Made by a program: the position numbers and the translations under genes. Shown here one piece after another: positions 1 to 10,097 of a stretch of 64,000 nucleotides of DNA (position 1 is the first letter of the stretch; the number at the start of each line of letters is the position of its first letter). This DNA comes from Aphrocallistes beatrix (lineage: Eukaryota; Porifera; Hexactinellida; Sceptrulophora; Aphrocallistidae), in NCBI GenBank assembly GCA_963281255.1, contig OY725494.1, positions 4,043,934 through 4,107,933 of the forward strand, read 5' to 3'. The notes beneath the pieces were generated by a model, which did not search any database, was not told the DNA's origin, and saw only the letters and a program-made list of their open reading frames with translations.

Positions 1-1
1 A

Positions 2-2695
2 GACCCAGAGACCCTCCGCCTGGTAGAGGACCAGGACCGGGCCAAGTACTGGAAGAGGTGGGGCCCCTATCTGTCCGAGCGGCAGTGGGGGACGGTGCGG
101 GAGGACTACTCCCCGGATGGGTCCTGCTGGGACTACTTCTCCCACGACCACGCCCGCTCCCGCGCCTACAGGTGGGGGGAGGACGGACTGATGGGGATCT
201 GCGACAGACAGTGCCGCCTCTGCTTCTGTCTGGGCCTCTGGAACGGGAAGGACCCGATCCTGAAGGAGCGGCTGTACGGCCTGACCGGGCCCCAGGGGAA
301 CCACGGAGAGGACGTGAAGGAGTGCTACTACTACCTGGACTCCACGCCCACACACTCCTACATGAAGGGGCTCTACAAGTACCCCATGGACGCGTACCCG
401 TACGCCCGCCTGGAGCAGGCCAACAGGGAGACGGGGCTGTCCGGGCCAGAGGTTGAGCTGGAGGACCTGGGGGTGTTCGAGAGCAACCGCTACTGGGACG
501 TGTTCGTGGAGTACGCGAAGGCCTCTCCGGACCTCATCTGCGTCCGGGTGACCTGCCACAACCGGTCCGACGCGCCGGCCACGCTGCACATCCTGCCGCA
601 GCTGTGGTACCGGAACACGTGGGTGTGGGGGTACAAGCACGAGGGCGCCACGGAGCGTCCCCTCCTACAGCTGAGCGGGACCGAGGGGGAGGAGGAGGTG
701 TGCGGGGAGCACCAGAGCACCCTGGGGAAGTGGTACTTCATGGCAGACAAGAGTAACGGAGAGAAACCGCGGCTGTTATTCACTGAGAACGAGACGAACT
801 ACAAGCGGCTGTACGGCGTGGACAGCCCTTCCCCCTTCGTCAAGGACGCCTTCCACCGGTTCGTCACTTCGGGCGAGAAGAGCGCCGTGAATCCGGGACA
901 GAAAGGGACCAAGTGCGCCGCGTACTACCGCCAAGAAGTGGCGGGGGGAGCCAGCACGGAGGTCCGACTGGTGCTCTGCAGCGAGAAAGAGAAGCCCCAG
1001 CTCAGCAGGGAGGAGCTGTTCGGCGCGTTCTTTGATAAAACTTTCAAAGTCCGCCTGTCGGAAGCCAACACCTTCTACAGCCGCCTGGCCAGACAGGGTC
1101 TGAGCGACTTCTCCAGCTCCCTCCGTCTGGAGGAGCTGGAGGTGGTGCGGCAGTCGTACGCGGGTCTGCTCTGGAGCAAACAGTTCTACCACTACTCCGT
1201 CAAGGACTGGCTGAGGGGAGACCCCAACATGCCCGGACCCGACCAGTCCCGGTACTCCGGCCGCAACGCCGACTGGACGCACCTCTTCAACCGCGAGATC
1301 ATCTCCATGCCGGACAAGTGGGAGTACCCGTGGTACGCCTCCTGGGACCTGGCGTTCCACATGATCCCCTACGCCAAGGTGGACCCCAACTTCGCCAAGG
1401 AGCAGCTGATCCTGTTCCTGCGCGAGTGGTACATGCACCCGAACGGACAGATCCCCGCCTACGAGTTCGCCTTCAACGACGTGAACCCTCCCGTCCACGC
1501 GTGGGCCTGCTTCCGCGTGTACAAGATCACGGGGTCCCGCGGGAACCGCGACTACAGCTTCCTGGCTAGGACCTTCCAGAAGCTGGTGCTCAACTTCAAC
1601 TGGTGGGTGAACCGGAAGGACCCCAACGGGAGGAACATTTTCGCCGGGGGGTTCCTGGGGCTGGACAACATCGGACTGTTCGACAGGAGCAAGCCGCTCC
1701 CGGCCGGCTGGGAGCTGGAGCAGGCGGACGGGACCGCCTGGATGGCGTTCTTCTGCGTGGTCATGCTGAACATGGCTCTGGAGCTGGCCGACACCTACGA
1801 CCTGGTCTACGAGGACATGGCGTCCAAGTTCTTCGAGCACTTCATCCAGATCTCCGACGCCATCAACCAGATGGGACAGGGGAAGGGACTCTGGCACGAA
1901 GAGGACGGGTTCTACTACGACCTGCTGCGCATCCAGGGACAGTCCTACCCCATGCGGATCCGCTCCGTCGTGGGGGTTATCCCGATCTTCGCGTGCCTCA
2001 CGCTAGAGGAGCGAGTGATGGCCAAGCTCCCGGGCTTCAAGACCCGGCTGGACTGGTTCGTCAAGTACCGCCCCGACCTGTCGGAGCAGATCTCGGGGCT
2101 GGAGGTGGAGCACGACCACCACCTCCTACTCGCCATCCCCAACCGCCACCAGCTGGAGAAGGTGCTCCGCTACGTGCTGGACGAGGCGGAGTTCTTGTCC
2201 CCGTACGGGGTGCGGTCCCTGTCCAAGGCGCACGAGGGGGCGCCGTTCGTGATGGAGCTGGACGGACAGATGCAGCAGGTGTCCTACGTCCCGGGCGAGT
2301 CCAACACCCTGCTCTTCGGGGGCAACAGCAACTGGAGAGGTCCGATATGGGTGTGTATCAACTACCTCCTCATCGAGTCCTTGGAGCGCTACCACTTCTA
2401 CTACGGAGAAGACCTCAAGGTGGAGTGTCCGACTGGATCTGGGAAGATCATGACTCTGTACGAAGTCAGTCTCGAACTGTCCCGTCGCTTGTCCCGGCTC
2501 TTCGTGCCGGACAAGACCGGACGACGGCCGTGCCATGGGGACTCCAAGCTGTACCAGAGCGACCCCTTCTGGAAGAACCTGGTCCTCTTCTACGAGTACT
2601 TCCACGGAGATACGGGGAGGGGGTGCGGGGCTAGCCACCAGACCGGGTGGACGGCCCTCATCACCAGGTGCTTCGACAAACTCGCTCACCACTAA
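2..2695 (+). CDS. GH63-like glycosidase (yeast YMR196W type), 5' truncated
   Basis: The frame is open from the first full codon at nt 2 to the TAA at 2693-2695, giving 897 visible residues. The true start lies outside the window. Family-level marks of the GH63 (alpha/alpha)6-barrel are visible: WYASWDLAFH (Trp codon at 1331, probable catalytic Asp at 1346), NSNWRGPIW around 2324-2350, and a C-terminal EYFHGDTG...HQTGWTAL segment (about 2596-2655), where the Glu is a candidate catalytic base. These match the fungal/bacterial YMR196W-like branch more than the ER glucosidase I (MOGS). The substrate is unknown. There are no introns over 2.7 kb and codons strongly prefer G/C at the third position. 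It is followed 229 nt later, on the same strand, by the P5A-ATPase. Horizontal origin versus retention from an opisthokont ancestor cannot be decided here. Confidence 0.8.
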   Translation, partial: DPETLRLVEDQDRAKYWKRWGPYLSERQWGTVREDYSPDGSCWDYFSHDHARSRAYRWGEDGLMGICDRQCRLCFCLGLWNGKDPILKERLYGLTGPQGNHGEDVKECYYYLDSTPTHSYMKGLYKYPMDAYPYARLEQANRETGLSGPEVELEDLGVFESNRYWDVFVEYAKASPDLICVRVTCHNRSDAPATLHILPQLWYRNTWVWGYKHEGATERPLLQLSGTEGEEEVCGEHQSTLGKWYFMADKSNGEKPRLLFTENETNYKRLYGVDSPSPFVKDAFHRFVTSGEKSAVNPGQKGTKCAAYYRQEVAGGASTEVRLVLCSEKEKPQLSREELFGAFFDKTFKVRLSEANTFYSRLARQGLSDFSSSLRLEELEVVRQSYAGLLWSKQFYHYSVKDWLRGDPNMPGPDQSRYSGRNADWTHLFNREIISMPDKWEYPWYASWDLAFHMIPYAKVDPNFAKEQLILFLREWYMHPNGQIPAYEFAFNDVNPPVHAWACFRVYKITGSRGNRDYSFLARTFQKLVLNFNWWVNRKDPNGRNIFAGGFLGLDNIGLFDRSKPLPAGWELEQADGTAWMAFFCVVMLNMALELADTYDLVYEDMASKFFEHFIQISDAINQMGQGKGLWHEEDGFYYDLLRIQGQSYPMRIRSVVGVIPIFACLTLEERVMAKLPGFKTRLDWFVKYRPDLSEQISGLEVEHDHHLLLAIPNRHQLEKVLRYVLDEAEFLSPYGVRSLSKAHEGAPFVMELDGQMQQVSYVPGESNTLLFGGNSNWRGPIWVCINYLLIESLERYHFYYGEDLKVECPTGSGKIMTLYEVSLELSRRLSRLFVPDKTGRRPCHGDSKLYQSDPFWKNLVLFYEYFHGDTGRGCGASHQTGWTALITRCFDKLAHH

Positions 2696-2924
2696 CACCT
2701 CCACTCCCGCGCTCTGTGTTCTTATCGGTTTATTTCTGTATATTCTGTAGAGGATAGGACCTACGACATAGCTCGATTTATATCTACATGCATGTGTTAT
2801 TTGGTTATTGTGAATTATTTAACGAAAAGTCTTAATTCACTCTAACTCAGTATGAGTGTGCGTACGGCGTCAGTAAGGAGTGCAGAGTAATCGAGGCTTG
2901 TTCCAATGTACTAAAGTAAGATAG

Positions 2925-5900
2925 ATGCCTAGCATAGCAGAAAGCGAGGAGATCGACTCGTACCAGCTCTACAAGAGGAGACACCCCCTCTTGCACGGGT
3001 ACGTGCTCCCGTTCATTCCTGTCTACGCCGCTATCCTCTACCAGCTGAGAGACGTACTCTCCCTCTCTTCCCGAACCGAAGAGGAGGAGGAGGAGGAGTC
3101 CCTGGTGGCTCTCCTGTTCTCCTCCCATCTGGAACTTCCGCTCGCCCTGCTCCTCCTCACGCTCCTGCTGCACCTCCTCGTCTCCCTCAGCTGTGTGTGG
3201 TCCGTGCAGATCCGCTGTCTCCTCACCTGCTCCCGCGCGCCAAACCTCTCCGCCGCCGGCCTCGTGAAGGTGGTCCCCACGGCCAACAACGGGTCCACAG
3301 ACCTCGTCCCCCTCCTACGCAGGGAAGGGAAGGTCTGGTTCCAGTTCCAGAAGATCCGCTACCACTACGACCCCCTCACCTCCCGCTTCTCCCCTCCCCC
3401 CTCGGAGGAGCGGCGTCCCCTCAGCGCCTACCTCCTCTCGCAGGGACTGTCCCGCGGGGAGGTGGCAGACAGAGAGAAGCAGTTCGGGAGGTGCGAACTG
3501 AGCGTAGAGGTGCCTCGCTTCTCGGAGCTGTTCTCGGAGAGGGCGACCGCTCCCTTCTTCATCTTCCAGCTGTTCTGCGTGCTGCTCTGGTGCCTGGACG
3601 AGTACTGGATGTACGCCGTGTTCACGCTCCTCATGCTCGTCACTCTGGAGTGCATGGTCGTGTTCCAGCAGAAGCGGAACCTCTCCTCCATCCGCGAGAT
3701 GGTGCGAGAGCCGCGAGGGCTCCTGGCCTACCGAAATCAGAAATGGGAGGAGGTGCCCTCGGACCGACTGGTTCCCGGTGACGTCATTTCCCTCCACGTG
3801 AGCAGACACGAGCTGGACTGTCCGTGCGACGCTCTCCTCCTCCACGGCAGTCTCATCGTGGACGAGGCCATGCTCACCGGCGAGTCCATCCCGCAGCACA
3901 AAGAGCCGGTCAGCGACCGGACTCAGACGGACCTGTTCTCGTTCGAGAGGGACGAGAAGCTCCATGTCGTGTTCTCCGGGACTAAGGTCATACAGACGGA
4001 GCCGCCCCCCCGTGGGACCGCCCCCCTCAAGCCCCCCGACAGTGGGGCGCTGGCCTACGTGCTGAGGACGGGGTTCAACACCAGTCAGGGCCGCCTGGTG
4101 CGCACCATCCTGTACGGAGTGAAGCGGGTCACCGACAGCAACCTGGAGGCGCTCCTCTTCCTCCTCTTCCTCATGCACTTCGCCGTCGCGGCGGCTGGCT
4201 ACGTGTGGGTACACGGGACCATGGACCCGTCTCGTAGCAGGTACAAGCTCTTCCTGCAGTGTGCGTTCATCCTAACCTCCGTCGTCCCTCCAGAGCTGCC
4301 CATCATCCTCTCGCTCGCAGTCAACAACTCACTCATCATGCTGCTGCGCTCGCGGATATTCTGCACAGAACCGTTCCGGCTCCCGAACGCCGGTAAGATC
4401 GGTTTCTGTTGCTTCGACAAAACCGGGACCCTCACTTCGAGTAGCATCAACTTCCTAGGTGTCACTGGCTCCCCTCAGGGGGTCCTCACCTCGGAGTTAG
4501 GCCCGATCGCGTCCGCTTCTCCGAATGCTCAGCTGGTGGTCGGGTTCTGCCACTCCCTGGTGTGCGTAAAGGGAGCGGACATGGTAGGAGACCCGCTGGA
4601 AATGGCGGCGTTCAGAGCAGCCGGTTGGACCCTGGGGAAGGAGAACAAGCCTCAGGCGCCGAAGAGTCTGCGTGCGTCGGGTGGCTACCAAGTGGCGCGA
4701 AAGTTCCACTTCAACAGCACCGTGAAGAGGATGAGCGTCATCTGCGTGAACCAGAAGAGTCGGGCTCTGGTCCTGACGAAAGGAGCGCCGGAAGCAGTGG
4801 GGGGTCTCCTAGCAGAGGTTCCGGCAGAGTTTGACAGGGTGCATCAGGAGCTGGTGTGCCTGGGCGCACGCGTGCTCGCTCTCGCTTACAAAGAGTTCCC
4901 TGCCAGCCTCAAAATGTTCTCCAGTCTCGCGAGAGAGGAAGTGGAGAGTGAGCTTCGCTTCTGCGGTTTCATTTGCTTCTCTTCCTCCGTGAAGCCGGAC
5001 TCCAGGAGCTCACTGCTGGCACTCACGCGTTCCTCCCACCGCCTCATGATGATCACGGGGGACAATCCGTACACGGCCTGCTACGTAGCCAACCAGCTCA
5101 GAATGTCCAAGATAGACAGGACACTCATTCTCTCTCGGAGAGGTGAGGAGTGGCTGTGGGTGTCACCGGATATGAGTGCGTCCCTCCCTGCTGACACCTT
5201 GGGAGAGCTGGAGGAGCTGGGAGGGAAGTTTGACCTCTGTGTCACCGGAGAAGGGATGGCCCACTGCTCTAACTTATTCAGCTCAGATCAGTGGATACGG
5301 AATGTGAGAATATTCGCACGAATGAGTCCCAAGCATAAAGAGCAAGTAATCACTTCCCTCAACCGCAGCTGCTACACGCTGATGTGTGGTGACGGTACGA
5401 ACGACGTGGGCGCTCTTAAACACGCTCACATCGGCGTCTCCCTCCTCTCGCGCCCTCCCACGCAGCAGCAGACTCAGCCCCCTCCCAGCCTCCTGCAGAT
5501 CGCCAAGCTGGGGCGGGACAGGAGACGGGAGGAACTCATGAAACAGGCGGACATGGGGGATGCCCCGCCCCCCGTCAAGTTGGGAGACGCCTCCATCGCA
5601 TCTCCATTCACGTCTCGCTCCGACAGCATCTCTGCCGTGTGCAGCATAGTGCGGTACGGGAGGGGGACCCTGGTGACCATCCTACAGATGTACAAGATCA
5701 TCGCCGTGAGTGCACTCATATCTGCCTACGCGCAGAGTGCTCTCTACCTGGACGGAATCAAGTTCTCAGACCTGCAGACCATGCTGCAGGGAATGGTGAT
5801 CGCGGTTAGCTTCATGGTCTTCTCGCGGATACGACCCCTCGAAGAGCTCAGCAGAGAACGGCCAATCCCTAACGTCTTCAACCTCTACACACTCTCCACT

Positions 5901-6335
5901 GTCTTCTCGCAATCCACGGTCCATCTGCTCTCCATCGTTCTGCTAGTGAGAGAGGCCAAGGTGCTAATGCCGGACTACGCCCCGCCAGTGGACTTGGACG
6001 GAAAGTTCGAGGCTAGCATTCTAAACACGGCCGTCTTCCTCATATCTCTGTGCATGCAACTAAATACTTGCACCATTAACTACAGCGGACGTCCTTTTAT
6101 ACCTAGCCTCTACGAGAATAGAATCTTGCTGGTGCTACTCTCCCTCGGCTATGCCTCTCTGTTCTCGCTGTCCCTAGGAGTCCCCGCTGACTTCTGCGAG
6201 ATGATGGAGATTCTGATCCTGCCCGACCAGTTCAGAACGTTCCTGTTGCAGGTCATCGCTGCAGACATTGCAGTTAGCTGGATATTAGATTATGCTTTGT
6301 TAATTTTGTATAGGAAATTTTGGTTGAAATCATAA
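2925..6335 (+). CDS. ATP13A1: P5A-type transport ATPase, ATP13A1/Spf1 family
   Basis: This intronless ORF of 1136 aa is close to the family's usual length of about 1200. Order of landmarks: two N-terminal membrane segments (about residues 24-40 and 65-90), actuator TGES at 318-321, the P5A-specific PPELP in M4 at 455-459, phosphorylation site DKTGTLT with Asp498, and hinge GDGTND at 822-827, then the C-terminal membrane segments. Known role of the family: an ER membrane dislocase that removes mistargeted tail-anchored and mitochondrial transmembrane segments. A Gln/Pro-rich linker follows the GDGTND motif (about 846-885), where family members are also loop-like. The first ATG of the frame is used; an AG dinucleotide immediately precedes the ATAG-ATG context. 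The coding DNA is GC-rich. Confidence 0.95.
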   Translation: MPSIAESEEIDSYQLYKRRHPLLHGYVLPFIPVYAAILYQLRDVLSLSSRTEEEEEEESLVALLFSSHLELPLALLLLTLLLHLLVSLSCVWSVQIRCLLTCSRAPNLSAAGLVKVVPTANNGSTDLVPLLRREGKVWFQFQKIRYHYDPLTSRFSPPPSEERRPLSAYLLSQGLSRGEVADREKQFGRCELSVEVPRFSELFSERATAPFFIFQLFCVLLWCLDEYWMYAVFTLLMLVTLECMVVFQQKRNLSSIREMVREPRGLLAYRNQKWEEVPSDRLVPGDVISLHVSRHELDCPCDALLLHGSLIVDEAMLTGESIPQHKEPVSDRTQTDLFSFERDEKLHVVFSGTKVIQTEPPPRGTAPLKPPDSGALAYVLRTGFNTSQGRLVRTILYGVKRVTDSNLEALLFLLFLMHFAVAAAGYVWVHGTMDPSRSRYKLFLQCAFILTSVVPPELPIILSLAVNNSLIMLLRSRIFCTEPFRLPNAGKIGFCCFDKTGTLTSSSINFLGVTGSPQGVLTSELGPIASASPNAQLVVGFCHSLVCVKGADMVGDPLEMAAFRAAGWTLGKENKPQAPKSLRASGGYQVARKFHFNSTVKRMSVICVNQKSRALVLTKGAPEAVGGLLAEVPAEFDRVHQELVCLGARVLALAYKEFPASLKMFSSLAREEVESELRFCGFICFSSSVKPDSRSSLLALTRSSHRLMMITGDNPYTACYVANQLRMSKIDRTLILSRRGEEWLWVSPDMSASLPADTLGELEELGGKFDLCVTGEGMAHCSNLFSSDQWIRNVRIFARMSPKHKEQVITSLNRSCYTLMCGDGTNDVGALKHAHIGVSLLSRPPTQQQTQPPPSLLQIAKLGRDRRREELMKQADMGDAPPPVKLGDASIASPFTSRSDSISAVCSIVRYGRGTLVTILQMYKIIAVSALISAYAQSALYLDGIKFSDLQTMLQGMVIAVSFMVFSRIRPLEELSRERPIPNVFNLYTLSTVFSQSTVHLLSIVLLVREAKVLMPDYAPPVDLDGKFEASILNTAVFLISLCMQLNTCTINYSGRPFIPSLYENRILLVLLSLGYASLFSLSLGVPADFCEMMEILILPDQFRTFLLQVIAADIAVSWILDYALLILYRKFWLKS

Positions 6336-6409
6336 TGATAATATTATCGAATGGCAGACAGCGTCCTGAGTTTGATTGGGTGTCACATCTAAGTGTTTCT
6401 TAGAGTGAG

Positions 6410-7648
6410 ATGGATTCCTATCAATCCAATGCGATCAAGTCTCGGCTAGAAACGGACCGGGTGACCAAATACCTCACAGAGCGAATCGAGTCAGTGGAAG
6501 TCCACTTCTCCACTCTCTGCCAGGACATCGGAGGGATTTCCAGGAAGCACGCGCGACTGAGGGACAAGTACGACCAGTTCGCTAAAAACCTGAGACTGTA
6601 TGGGGAGCAGGAGCACACGCCTGTTCGGCTGGCTATAAATAGCTACGCGGAGTGTGTAGCGGGACTTGAAGACTATAGACAGGTTTTCTTAATCTATTAA
6701 TTCATTCTAACATTCCAAATTATATTCCTATTGCAATTTGCATGGAAGAAGCGTATGTCCAATCGATTTTATTGCCCACCGCTCTTATAGAATCCCCAAG
6801 GGCGTTATAGCAACAGGAGTAATCCATAGTTATGCTTATTTGAGGAACGATATGATTGCTATAGCCTTACAATATTCTGTTGACGGTATATTATTGCTAA
6901 TATTTCCTAAAATCACATGTCATTTCTCCATCTTCCGGGGTACCTCTTGATATTCATTTTAAATATCCTCTGCCAAATTATGAAGATTATACAATAAACA
7001 TTGCATGACTGAAAATTGCCGGAAACAGAGAGGCTGAAGGTTAACTTTTGAGAATGTTGAGGAAGTTTTTATGTGTTATAGTTGAAACCGCGAACGGAGA
7101 ACTCGCGGATGGCAACAGATTCTTGTAAATATTTACGCACAAAAATATTAGTGCTCCGAAAGAGATCTAATTTTAGAATTAGACCCTGCAGAATATAATG
7201 GAAGAACTTGCTTCAGGTAATGATCGACAGACTAGAAGTGCGGTTAGTGATGCCTCTACAGAGTTACAGCAGTAATTGTAAAAAAGCGCGCGATAACTTG
7301 AAGAGTCTGCAGGTGGCGAGGGACAAAGAACTGTCAAAGCAGCAGGCGTTCGATCGCGTCAAGCTACGCGAGCCTGCGAACCGAAGCAAACTCTCTCAGC
7401 ACGAGTCTGAGCTCCAAAAAGCGAAAGTCGATAGCGACCGTGTCCTGGGAGACACTCAGGAACAAGCGGAGATGTTTGAGAAGAGAAAAACCGAAGATTT
7501 GAAAAAGATATTTGGCGATTTCCTACAAACGCACATGGCTTTCCACGCTAAAGCCCTCAGTCTCTACACGAGTGCCTTCCAATTCCTGCACTCTATAGAC
7601 GGAGTGGAGCAGCTGAACGCATTCAGACAGAACATCAATCCCGATTGA
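6410..7648 (+). CDS. CIBAR1: CIBAR/FAM92 BAR-domain protein
   Basis: There are two exons, 6410-6682 and 7217-7648, joined in phase 0 (donor CAG|GTTTTC, acceptor CTTCAG|GTAATG), giving 234 aa. The junction reads LEDYRQ-VMIDRLE, matching the vertebrate FAM92 block LQDYRQAEVERLE, followed by PLQSYSSNCKKARDNL and a long basic/acidic helix. The whole protein is the FAM92-type BAR domain. The vertebrate proteins' acidic C-terminal tail is absent. The family binds CBY1 at the ciliary base and remodels membranes. The start codon lies only 74 nt after the P5A-ATPase stop, preceded by GTGTTTCTTAG six bases upstream of the ATG, a good 3' splice-site-like sequence with no upstream ORF of its own. It may therefore be a downstream cistron. 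Confidence 0.9.
6683..7216 (+). other. Single intron of the CIBAR gene
   Basis: A 534-bp AT-rich intron with GT-AG ends. No element or ORF of note is seen inside. Confidence 0.8.
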
Positions 7649-7825
7649 GCTACTCTAGCTTGTCGCTAGGCAAACCTGTCACTTGTATGTATACAAATAC
7701 AAAACTGTGCATTTTGAAATGTTCAAAAAAATGTAGGAAATCCTGAAGTATTTGTTTCTACATAATTTGTCTCAAATCTGGTTTAATATACGTATGTATG
7801 ATCCATGTGTTAAATAGATGTACTA

Positions 7826-8015
7826 CAGTTAACTCCGCTTAATGGGTCACTGTTTAATCGGGTCAACCGCTTAATCGGGCTACTACTTTTGGTCGGACTG
7901 GAATAGCTCTCACACATAAAAGCTAATACAAAATATTTTCGGTTAATAGGATTCTCCGCTTAATTGGGGCAAAATGTCCTCTGACCGATGCGACCCTATT
8001 AAGCGGAGTGCACTG
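7826..8015. mobile_element. pogo/Tigger-like MITE, 190 bp
   Basis: Left end CAGTTAACTCCGCTTAATG, right end complementary to it (CATTAAGCGGAGT.. read on the other strand), with TA on both sides as target duplication. The internal part repeats CCGCTTAAT(C/T)GGG. Too short for a transposase. Confidence 0.75.
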
Positions 8016-8673
8016 TATTTAGAAAAACATTTCTCGATTCAATCTGTTCTGGATTGCGCAACTTGCAATTAGCAGATCTGGTTTCGATTCATTGTCTTCT
8101 CCAGGTTGAGGTTATGCTTCTCCTAGGTATCGGTATTTTAGTTCTTCACATCTGTCGCTAATCAGTCCACACTCATGAACTAATGTTGTTATTGCGTGTA
8201 GTTTAAGAATACTGATAGGTCACGTTTGTTTAACGGCTTAATAAGGTGCTTAGCATTGAGTGTGAGGTAATAATATCCTTCAGCTTGACATATTGTTTGC
8301 TGATGCAGACCTATATAAATTATTAAACCTGTGTGAACCTGAATGTCTTACACTTAAGTATAAGAATGGATCTTCTATACGATATGGTTTCTTTATCACT
8401 ATTCATAACGGCTATCATGACTTAATTACTCTCAAAGAAATATTTTTAAGGTTATGGTTACAAATTTATTACTTAATGATTACATCGTTCAACTTGTATG
8501 TTAAATGAATGTAATCTAAACTAATGACTGGGTTCGATAGATTTAGGAGTTCTGTAGCCCTTCAAATATATTCCCCTAAAATGTCCTCTCATTTTTAACC
8601 TCGTTAAGACTATATATAATATGCATGCAGTGATGATATCAAAATTTTGCAAATTTTCTTGCATACGTATATA

Positions 8674-9368
8674 CAGTAGACCCTCGATTATCCGAACAGT
8701 GTGTTCGAGTACCACTCATTTTATCAAATACTTTTCAATCGAATTTGTGAAAATGATGTGTTCGGATAACTAAAATAATGTGTTCGGATAACTGAAATGA
8801 TGTGTTCGGATAACTGAAATAATGTGTTCGGATAACTGAAATATGTGTTCGGATAACTGAAATAATGTGTTCGGATAACTGAAATATGTGTTCGGATAAC
8901 TGAAATATGTGTTCGGATAACTGAAATGATGTGTTCGGATAACTGAAATAATGTGTTCGGATAACTGAAATATGTGTTCGGATAACTGAAATATGTGTTC
9001 GGATAACTGAAATGATGTGTTCGGATAACTGAAATAATGTGTTCGGATAACTGAAATATGTGTTCGGATAACTGAAATATGTGTTCGGATAACTGAAATA
9101 TGTGTTCGGATAACTGAAATGATGTTTAATAAATCAATTCCTTAAAAATGTATGTTCCAAAATTGTGCGTAGCATTGTCAATTTGTTTGGCTATACATAC
9201 GTGTAAGTAGTATTCAAATCATAATACGTTCTTTAATAACATCTAAGTTGGTACATGTGCATTTAAGAGCGTAAAATACGTATTTCACTTATCCGAACGA
9301 TTTCACTTATCCGAACACCAATCTTTGAACTAACAAACGGAGGTGTTCGGATAACCGAGGGTGTACTG
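8674..9368. mobile_element. pogo/Tigger-like MITE enlarged by a minisatellite, 695 bp
   Basis: The termini CAGTAGACCCTCGATTATCC and its near-perfect inverted copy (two mismatches in 24 bp) are flanked by TA. The ends resemble the CAGTAGACCCTCG-type ends of pogo/Tigger elements. The interior is a 17-copy array of a motif that includes the terminal GTTCGGATAAC. Confidence 0.8.
8755..9123 (+). repeat. Minisatellite, 17 units of 21/22 bp
   Basis: Core GTTCGGATAACTGAAAT followed by ATGT, AATGT or GATGT. TTCGG occurs at 8761, 8783, 8805, 8827, 8848, 8870, 8891, 8912, 8934, 8956, 8977, 8998, 9020, 9042, 9063, 9084 and 9105. The spacing pattern 22,22,21,21 recurs, so about 86-bp blocks were themselves duplicated. 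Confidence 0.95.
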
Positions 9369-9385
9369 TACATATAATATTAGGT

Positions 9386-9500
9386 TTAACCCGCGGTTGG
9401 CTAGGAATGTTGAAAGTGAAAATGAAAGTACATTGAAAGTGAAAATGAAAGTGGGGTTTTCTCTATTTATACTTTTGAGACGTAGCCAGGCGAGGGTTAA
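9386..9500 (+). repeat. TTAACCC/GAAAGT dispersed element, copy A
   Basis: Ends TTAACCC ... GGGTTAA. The arms TGGCTA / TAGCCA are inverted. The core carries two blocks of GAAAGTGAAAATGAAAGT and then CTATTTATAC. Nearly the reverse complement of copy B at 52190-52315. Confidence 0.85.
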
Positions 9501-10028
9501 TTAAAATTAATCTATGCGTCCTAAAATCACTCCTCATCTCCCGAAATCTCAATTTGGACTTCACTGAGTATAGTTACAGATACAGTTTACAAATGGAATG
9601 ATCTGATACTTCAAAGATACAATTAGCTCAGCTGATTTTTGAGTCTAGTTGTAGTAGATATAGAATGGCTTGTTCTTCTCAGAGATAAAAATCAGATTTG
9701 AAGTATTAATTGTAATGTAGCTACCTAATCTACGATACCTTTAACAGATATTCCAGTGGAATTCAGAGAGTAGACCAATGTGTGAAACCAGTTCACCAAG
9801 AAATTGCTGATTGCATCTTATAAAATACATTATCTGAATTCCTTGCATTGTGATGTTTTCTTAACAATTAATTTCTGAGAAAGAAATCTGATGTTTGCTT
9901 ATGCATTTGACCGAGAGTATTCTTTACAATGTAATTAAATTCATTTATAATAATATATAACCCTTTATGTATGTGCAGTTGTAAGCGATCTAAGTATTGC
10001 CCTTTGTTGGCTTGTTGTTGTCCATATG

Positions 10029-10036
10029 TATATAAA
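10029..10036 (+). promoter_or_regulatory. TATA box of the EGF-repeat gene
   Basis: TATATAAA lies about 62 bp upstream of the start codon at 10098, a spacing that leaves about 30 nt for a short 5' UTR. Confidence 0.55.
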
Positions 10037-10097
10037 CCCGATATGTGTAAATACTTGAATACAACTCGCTACAACCAACTACACACGTTCGTATACA

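Larger units (their letters stand above)
7649..10028. other. 2.4-kb intergenic region made largely of small transposons
   Basis: No gene is recognised. It holds two TA-flanked inverted-repeat elements (7826-8015 and 8674-9368), the minisatellite inside the second, one copy of the TTAACCC/GAAAGT element (9386-9500), and about 500 bp of plain AT-rich DNA before the next promoter. Confidence 0.7.

Noticed and set aside
776..1897. 373-codon antisense frame in the GH63 gene
   Set aside because: A shadow created by the GC-rich codon pattern of the sense gene; no recognisable protein.
3315..4214. 299-codon antisense frame in the P5A-ATPase gene
   Set aside because: Same shadow effect; the sense strand has all the ATPase motifs.
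8755..9123. Regularly spaced repeats resembling a CRISPR array
   Set aside because: Units are contiguous with no unique spacers, inside a TA-flanked transposon in an animal genome.
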